From Bacteroidales bacterium (GTDB lineage Bacteria; Bacteroidota; Bacteroidia; Bacteroidales; WCHB1-69), in contig JAKSMH010000018.1 of NCBI GenBank assembly GCA_024400715.1, positions 1 to 9,603 on the forward strand: 9,603 nucleotides of DNA, in the 5' to 3' direction. The notes beneath the pieces are model-generated. The model worked only from the letters and a program-made list of their open reading frames with translations, was not told where the DNA came from and ran no database searches. This document shows, in pieces, positions 1 to 5,900 of the stretch; position 1 is the first letter of the stretch, and every line of letters starts with the position of its first letter. Position numbers and translations under genes: made by a program.

Positions 1-817
1 TCCAATAGCGACCAACTTCGCCATCGTAAGTCACTTCCCTTTCATCACCGTTGTACCCGCCACCGGCAGGAAAGAACAAGGCCCCATTGTTTTCCATTTT
101 ATTCCATTGCTCTTTGGAATAATAGTTTTTCTGCGCAAAATATTCAGATCCGTCACCAGCACCTAAGCCACTATTGAAAGTACATCCTTCGGGAAGGGTC
201 CAATTGTCGGGAAGAACCACTAATCCATTATTGCCTTCAATGCAGGCAATACCATACTTTTGTTCGGCATTTGTACGGGTTTTAAGAAGATAAATCCATT
301 CGCTTTTTGTCATTGTTCGCCATAATCCCGCCTGATTGCCTCCATTAGAGATGGCATTATACACACCCCAGTCACAATTCGCATATTCTCCATTCAAACT
401 ATGCTCTCCAGCGGGAAGTGGTCCATAACCCATACCCTGAGTATAACTATCGACAAAATTGCGTTCGTAAGGCATATAGTAGGTGTTTCCACAGTTCCAA
501 CCGCTGGTGGCCCAACCAAAAAGATCAATCCATCCACCATAAGAGGCAGAAGCATTGGCATTGGATGCACCAATAAAGTCATATTGATTTTCGGCAAAGC
601 GCCAAGTACTCGTTGTGGCCTGGTATTGTAAATTTCCCTTGGAAAATTTTACTTGTTTGTTTGCGCCAATGGAAAATACGCCGTTAAGAGCCCCTTCATC
701 TGTTGGGGTTGGTTCTTCTTGCTGTTGCTGATTGTTGTCAGGCGTGACTTTTTCTTTTTTGCAGGAAACGCAAAGGCATAAAACCGCCAAGGTTAAAATA
801 AAAGTGATTTTTTTCAT
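1..817 (-). CDS. Surface lipoprotein of the Bacteroidales 'KFSKGNLQYQ' family, C-terminus cut by window edge
   Basis: The frame is open from an ATG at 817 to the window edge, giving 272 complete codons with no stop. The N-terminus is a lipoprotein signal: MKK, a hydrophobic stretch, then LCVSC with the lipidated cysteine at residue 19, followed by KKEK and a Gln/Glu/Pro/Thr-rich linker to about residue 42. The mature part starts with FSIGANKQVKFSKGNLQYQ, continues with a WRFAENQYDFIG segment, and ends in the window with GEVGRYW. From memory this order matches a family of Bacteroidales outer-surface proteins that usually end a few dozen residues after a 'YWSS' motif, so perhaps 30-50 residues are missing here. 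Their function is not known to me; anchoring in the outer membrane is inferred from the lipobox. The gene has its own promoter at 853-860 and a leader of about 30 nt, so it is probably not part of the restriction-modification operon, although read-through is possible because no terminator is seen between them. Confidence 0.88.
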   Translation of the reverse strand, partial: MKKITFILTLAVLCLCVSCKKEKVTPDNNQQQQEEPTPTDEGALNGVFSIGANKQVKFSKGNLQYQATTSTWRFAENQYDFIGASNANASASYGGWIDLFGWATSGWNCGNTYYMPYERNFVDSYTQGMGYGPLPAGEHSLNGEYANCDWGVYNAISNGGNQAGLWRTMTKSEWIYLLKTRTNAEQKYGIACIEGNNGLVVLPDNWTLPEGCTFNSGLGAGDGSEYFAQKNYYSKEQWNKMENNGALFFPAGGGYNGDEREVTYDGEVGRYW

Positions 818-852
818 AAAAAGGTGTTTTTTAGCTAAGTGAATAATAATTG

Positions 853-860
853 CAAAAATA
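853..860 (-). promoter_or_regulatory. Bacteroidota -7 promoter box for the lipoprotein gene
   Basis: On the minus strand the bases read TATTTTTG, an exact match to the Bacteroidota -7 consensus TAnnTTTG. A weak TTTC lies 21 bases upstream where the -33 TTTG element is expected. Transcription would start near 847, leaving a leader of about 30 nt before the ATG at 817. The box sits in the 130-bp gap after the nuclease gene. The call rests on the consensus match and position only. Confidence 0.55.
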
Positions 861-947
861 CATAAATTTGTTGGTTATTATGAAAATTAAATTGTTTTAA
901 AAATTTTTATCTGAAATAAACATCATATACATTGGGACAATCAAAAA

Positions 948-1679
948 TTATTCTATAATTTGTATCCAAGAATTGTCAAAATTAATGCTTTGCAAGACAG
1001 AGTCCATTGACACTATGGGAGGACGTTTAACCTTAAATTTAATGGCATCTTCAGGCACATTAGTGTGGATGGTGAATTGCGCACCATGGGGTTGCCAAGT
1101 GAAGCAGGTCTGTCCAGAATGCTTGTTTATCCCTAATAAATTACCATTTTTATTTTCTTCCCATATATAATCGTTAGTTTTGTATCTTTCAATATATTCT
1201 TCGAACATTCGAAATTCAGTTAAGTCGTCATTTCTGACCAGTACATTTACCCTAACGGAATTATATTCTTCATAAGCTATATTAATACGCTCATTCCATA
1301 CTGCTAAAACGGCTTGTCCTGTTTTTTGAATATCAGTATGAGGGTCTGTAATTCCAAATGAATAATCTGGAGAACACCTCCCACTAATTAGACGAACATT
1401 GGTACAATTGAATGGATGGGCATTCTTGACGGTTTTCATTGACCATCCAGTTTTTTCAAATGCCACATCGGCAATACCAATTGGGCTGGCGAAATGAGTA
1501 CCTTTAATTGTTTCGGCAAAAATATCACCCCAATCATCCCCAGTAATGTCACGACGACCGGAATACATTAAGTAAACAATATGTGCGCCTATCCTTTGAA
1601 TAATGTTTTTTGGGAATATGTTAACTTCATAAATGGGGTCAACATTTTTTTGAGAATCTCGTAATTTTGGATGTATCAT
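948..1679 (-). CDS. Probable type II restriction endonuclease (partner of the C5 methyltransferase)
   Basis: This 243-residue protein starts at an ATG that overlaps the methyltransferase stop codon (ATGA), so the two are almost certainly co-transcribed and translationally coupled. A gene of this size joined to a solitary C5 methyltransferase is typically the cognate restriction enzyme, which would cut unmethylated copies of the same site. Sequence support is a candidate PD-(D/E)xK-type core: E56 in a helix-like segment, then D71 in SPIGIADVAFE, then a short beta-like strand WSMKTVK holding S80-x-K82. The usual acidic residue before the lysine is a serine, as I recall for the NgoMIV/Cfr10I group, but the 10-residue gap from D71 is much shorter than in that group. 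The segment VRLISGRCSPDYSFG (residues 95-109) looks like a conserved block. No signal peptide or membrane segment is seen. I cannot name the family or the recognition sequence. The nuclease role is inferred mainly from context and moderately from the motif. Confidence 0.75.
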   Translation of the reverse strand: MIHPKLRDSQKNVDPIYEVNIFPKNIIQRIGAHIVYLMYSGRRDITGDDWGDIFAETIKGTHFASPIGIADVAFEKTGWSMKTVKNAHPFNCTNVRLISGRCSPDYSFGITDPHTDIQKTGQAVLAVWNERINIAYEEYNSVRVNVLVRNDDLTEFRMFEEYIERYKTNDYIWEENKNGNLLGINKHSGQTCFTWQPHGAQFTIHTNVPEDAIKFKVKRPPIVSMDSVLQSINFDNSWIQIIE

Positions 1680-2812
1680 AATACTTCATATATTTTTTTT
1701 GCAACTGAATGTATCATGGGTACAGCCACAGAGTTGCCCGTTTGTTTTCTAATTTCTTGATGAGATACAACAATCTTGTATGTGTCAGGAAAACCTTGAA
1801 ATCGCAATAGTTCTCGTGACGAAGGTCTGCGATACCCATTCACTAACTGATAATTGTAAGACGCTCCTGTTCTAAGGGCACAAGCATAATCAAGAATTGA
1901 AATATTACCAGACTTATTTTCATGCCACATTGATGGATAAAATATATGCTTGCCAATTGTTTTTTCTTCTCGTTTTCTTCTTATTGTTTCAGATGCAAAA
2001 AGTGAAGCATCAACTATGGAATCAGGTTCCAATACGCTATTAAGATTGTAGTTTTTTGGTAAAAATTCAAAATTAAACGCTTCAAATTTACTTATGTCTT
2101 TAAAACCAACGATAATAACACGCTCTCGCTTTTGTGGAACACCAAAATCTAACGCATTCAAAATTTTCCATTTTACGTGGTAGCCAAGATTTTCTAGTAC
2201 GTTGAGGATTGTTTTAAATGTTCGTCCACTATCATGACCTACTAATTGTTTTACATTTTCCAAAAATACTACGGGAGGATTATGTTGTTGCAAAATATTT
2301 TGAACTTCAAAAAACATTGTTCCACGAATATCTGCAAAGCCTTTCATTTTACCCATAATAGAAAAAGCCTGACACGGAAAGCCTGCACAAAGCACATCAA
2401 ATCCAGAAGGAATAAATTGTTTGGTTCTTGGTTTTGTAATATCGCCGAAAGGTACATCACCAAAATTAGCAAAGTAAGTTTTTTTTGCTTCGGCATCCCA
2501 TTCTGATGAATAAACACATTGTCCTCCTATTGCTTGGCATGCAATGCGAAATCCTCCGATTCCTGCAAATAAATCGATAAATGTAAATTTTGGCTTTTTA
2601 GGGGAGGGAAATGGAATTTCATTATCAGCAAATAGACCATATTGAAATTCAGGTTCACAAACTTTATTGGCGATGGCTTTTTCTTCTTTAGGAAGTAATG
2701 TGCAAGCTTCTACGGCAAATGTTTTTGCGAATGATGTACCTTTTGTATGTCTATAGTGTGTAATTATAGACATATTTTCATCTTGCACATTCGTGAATTT
2801 ATATTTATCCAT
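1676..2812 (-). CDS. DNA (cytosine-5-)-methyltransferase, modification subunit of a type II system
   Basis: This 378-residue enzyme would transfer a methyl group from S-adenosylmethionine to C5 of cytosine in a short DNA target, protecting host DNA from the downstream nuclease. The standard motifs appear in order: motif I DLFAGIGG (80-87, cofactor binding), motif IV GFPCQAFS with catalytic C147, motif VI ENV (185-187), motif VIII QKRER (227-231), a target-recognition region at about 240-330, motif IX RELLRFQGFPD (333-343) and motif X GNSVAVP (359-365). The set is complete and the length is normal, so it should be active. The catalytic half (SSEWD, GDIT, CAGFPCQAFSI) resembles M.HpaII from memory, but the recognition region differs, so specificity should not be copied from that enzyme. 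About 79 residues precede motif I, longer than in compact members such as M.HhaI; an internal M14 is an alternative start. The DNA looks more AT-rich by eye than the macroglobulin gene, in keeping with transfer. Confidence 0.95.
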   Translation of the reverse strand: MDKYKFTNVQDENMSIITHYRHTKGTSFAKTFAVEACTLLPKEEKAIANKVCEPEFQYGLFADNEIPFPSPKKPKFTFIDLFAGIGGFRIACQAIGGQCVYSSEWDAEAKKTYFANFGDVPFGDITKPRTKQFIPSGFDVLCAGFPCQAFSIMGKMKGFADIRGTMFFEVQNILQQHNPPVVFLENVKQLVGHDSGRTFKTILNVLENLGYHVKWKILNALDFGVPQKRERVIIVGFKDISKFEAFNFEFLPKNYNLNSVLEPDSIVDASLFASETIRRKREEKTIGKHIFYPSMWHENKSGNISILDYACALRTGASYNYQLVNGYRRPSSRELLRFQGFPDTYKIVVSHQEIRKQTGNSVAVPMIHSVAKKIYEVL

Positions 2813-2828
2813 TTTATGATATCTTTCT

Positions 2829-2874
2829 TAATATCAATATTATGTATGTTCAAATTTTCATACAATAAGTATGA
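2829..2874. promoter_or_regulatory. Cluster of inverted repeats in the restriction-modification leader, possible operator or RNA switch
   Basis: Three symmetric elements lie between the predicted transcription start (near 2890) and the methyltransferase ATG at 2812. They are TAATAT-CA-ATATTA (2829-2842), TGTATG (2843-2848) with CATACA (2859-2864) ten bases on, and TCATAC-N5-GTATGA (2858-2874). The last two share the CATAC half, so there are three GTATG half-sites, and two different hairpins could compete in the RNA. The arms are only 6 bp and AT-rich, so chance is possible. Binding by a controller protein or by the methyltransferase itself is inference; no controller gene is in the window. 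Confidence 0.35.
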
Positions 2875-2896
2875 GAGCACGCAATAATGTATTTTG

Positions 2897-2904
2897 CAAA
2901 AATA
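2897..2904 (-). promoter_or_regulatory. Bacteroidota -7 promoter box for the restriction-modification operon
   Basis: The minus strand reads TATTTTTG, matching TAnnTTTG. It begins only 30 bases past the stop codon of the macroglobulin-like gene, so the promoter's upstream part abuts that stop. I see no good -33 TTTG at the right distance. Transcription would start near 2890, giving a leader of about 78 nt, much longer than those of the two other promoters here. The box overlaps a TTTTGCAAAA palindrome (2892-2901). Confidence 0.5.
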
Positions 2905-2934
2905 AAATAAAAATCAATATGGGATGCCTACCTT

Positions 2935-5900
2935 CTATTTGATTTTTACCCTTTCTCCCTTGCTGTGTGATGTAAATTCAGGGGCATACATACATTGAAT
3001 CGAGGTGATTCCATTGCTGTAAGTTCCTGCCATCGTGGCAAAAAGAGTATATTCAAATACATACGTTCCCTTGGGTAGATAATCAATGAAAAAGTTGGTG
3101 GCAGCGTCGCCGGTGGCTTCATAATACCATAGTCCGCCTTGGTATTTGTATCCTGAAAGCACATTTACGGGTTCAAAAGCCGCCGCACGCATATCTTTCA
3201 AATGCACATATTCCATATCTCTGTCGCTGCGGATTTCCGTACGAACCCGTACTTTGTCTCCCACTTTTAAAGGCGAATTTTCGGTAAGGGGCGTTAAAAC
3301 CTCGCCTCTCTCATTAAATTCTACTTTGTATAACTTTTTGCTGATGACTAAATTTTTGTCATCAGAAGAAGTGACTTTGTCTATGTTTTTTAAGTACTGC
3401 CAATACAAACTGCCCCAAGCCGGTCCGTTACTGTGCTTCTCTATCTGAACTGTAGCCATGTTTTCATCGACTTCGTTACCTTTCCATACCTTCTTCACAT
3501 AGCCACTTCCTGCTTCCGCATTCATCGTGCCCTCACCTTCCGTATATTGCCAATCTCCAACGCTTAATCTTACACCATTATTGTTTTCTAATTGATTGTT
3601 ATTCAGCAATAAAGCATAAATTGCTTCGGTGGTTGACTTCGTTGTGGGCCAGTTTTGCGTTTGCTTCTGTTTCAACAGCCACAACTGCATTTTTTCCACG
3701 GATTGTTGGTCGTGAGTTATGGTATTGAAGGCTTCAATCAACAAAGCTTGACGTTCAATGGGCGCTTCATACCAGAAATAGCCATAGCCCTCCTTTTTCC
3801 ACCACATTCCCATTTCTTCATCGTATTGTGCCATAGATTTTATTTTCGCAATGATTTCTGAAGCCAAATTGACATCTCCATTTCTAAAACAAATCAATGC
3901 GGTCATAGCTTGCCCGTAAATAGATTGTTTTTTCCAGTTTTTCTTTAGATTGGAATAGTAATAGTTGTATGCTTCTTCACAAGAAACAGCTATTTTTTGT
4001 TTAAAATAACTTCTGGCATAGAGATAATGAATATCACTTATGTTACAACTGTTCTTGTCCTTTTTATACCATTTCTCGTAGTTTTCTTTGGCCTTTTGAT
4101 CTATAAAGCGAATGGCTTTGTTCATAGATGCCTCGCTCAAACCATATTTGATGCCTAATGCCTGCAAATGACCGCAGCCGGCCACGATGTGTTCCGTAAT
4201 GTATGAACTGCTTACTCCTCCGGCAAACCAAGACCAACCGCCATCACTATTCTGCGATTTCTCCAATTTGTCAATGGCAGACTTTTCTTCTTTGACCATT
4301 CGATTGAAATCAAAGAGTAAAGCGATGTTTTGCTTGCGCACATTTTCGTTCTGTGCTTCCAAAACCCAAGGCGTTTCTGCTAAAATCACTGACTTAAGTT
4401 CTTGATTTTTATCTAATTGTGAACAAAATGCGTCAACATCTTTATTTAACCAGGCATCAAATACGGCTTTAATTTTGGGGTGTTTATTGATGAGGTTGGC
4501 TGCCAAGCTGTTGGCATAATAACGACTGAAAACCTGTTCGTTGCATTCGTACGGATATTCCATTAAGTAGGGCATAGATTGAATAGCGTACCAAATGGGA
4601 TTGGGTGTAAATTCCAAGGTGAGCGATTGTGTGCTTATCGTAGAGTTGGATGCAGCAAAACTTTCTTGTAATTTGTTAAAATTGAATGTTTTAGACCCCT
4701 TGTCGCTAATATGTAGAGGAAGACTTTCCGTAATCAATATTCGGTTGGTAAGGACAGGAATCGTGTTTTCCTCGCCATCGGCAAATGAAGGCGTTTGATT
4801 GTTTTTCGCTTCAATGCGATAGGTGATAGCTCCTATGTTGGTCGGCACTACAATGGCGAAATGTACTTCTTGACTTTGTCCTGCTTCGACAGAAAAATCA
4901 CGTTCATCTCCAGAGGTGGTTAATTCAATTTTTTCCCCGTCTAAAGGATTCAAAAAGGTAATTTTGACCGATCCGCTTTGCTTTAAATTATCCATATTGA
5001 CCACTTTGGCTGATAATACCAGCGTGTCGCCCTCTCTGAAAAATCGCGGCATATTGGGCGCCACCATCAAGGGTTTTTGCGTGGTGACAATTTTTTCAAA
5101 ATACCCGCTCATTAAATCTTCATTATGGGCAAATCCCTGTAATTTCCAGCGTGTTAAAGCGTCAGGCATCGTAAAGGAAATCAGTATGTTCCCGTCTTTA
5201 TCTGTTTGTAAATGTGGAAAGAAGAAGGCGGTTTCGTTAAAATTGGTGCGGATGGAATTTTCTGAAATTTTAGACGATTTTTGTGAAATAGATTCGTTAT
5301 CCTGTTGGTATTCTCTCAAAGACAATGCTGTATTCTCTGTCATAAAAACGCATGCGGGAATTTCGTCACTTGCTTCTTCAAAAGCCATATCCATACTCAG
5401 GTTCGCTCCCATTGCTGGTGCCGCGGTATAACATTTTTGAAGTAAGCGTCTATTTCTGTATTGATTTATATCCCATCGTAAAATAGGATAGGGGCGAATA
5501 GGGTATGGATAACATTTATCTGTGGATAATTGATTGAAATAGGAGTGGCTATAATATATTTGTCCGTTAGAGAAAAAATAAGGGTAGGTCTTTTTCACCC
5601 ATAGATTAATGATTTTGTTGATAGAATGCGGTTCGTTGAGGATATCTAAAGAAGCATCGTACATAGAACAAAGCAATTCAGCGGCAACTTTGTCCCCCTT
5701 TTTGTTTTTAAGGCGGATTTGGTACTGTTCCTGACTGCCAGGGGTGGTCTTGTCCCGGAAAGTGATAAAGTCAAAATCAATTTTTTGATGACTGTAGGGA
5801 ACGGTGAAAGTCAAACTTTTTTCGTATTGATTGTTGTTTTGCGCAACGAATGCATGGAAAATGATTGTCCCAAGGTCTTTTTCTGTCACTTTATAGTTGA

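Noticed and set aside
401..631. Plus-strand open frame of 76 codons near the left end
   Set aside because: It is antisense to the lipoprotein gene, whose frame is continuous with a lipobox and family motifs. The opposite-strand frame at 394-597 is likewise a shadow.
880..947. Possible terminator after the nuclease gene
   Set aside because: Only AT-only symmetry (AAAAATTTTT) is present, with no GC-containing stem, so I do not call a terminator.
2246..2506. Plus-strand open frame of 86 codons
   Set aside because: It covers the methyltransferase catalytic motif on the opposite strand; it is a shadow with no support of its own.
2892..2901. TTTTGCAAAA palindrome as a possible operator
   Set aside because: It overlaps the -7 box and is largely explained by the TTTG element followed by A-rich sequence; too short to claim separately.
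2813..2934. Possible controller (C protein) gene upstream of the methyltransferase
   Set aside because: The gap is 122 bases and holds a promoter and repeats; no open frame with a helix-turn-helix is present on either strand.
4916..5431. A 171-codon plus-strand open frame inside the macroglobulin gene
   Set aside because: It lies wholly antisense to well-conserved coding sequence, has no promoter or recognisable domain, and reads like a shadow of the opposite-strand codons.
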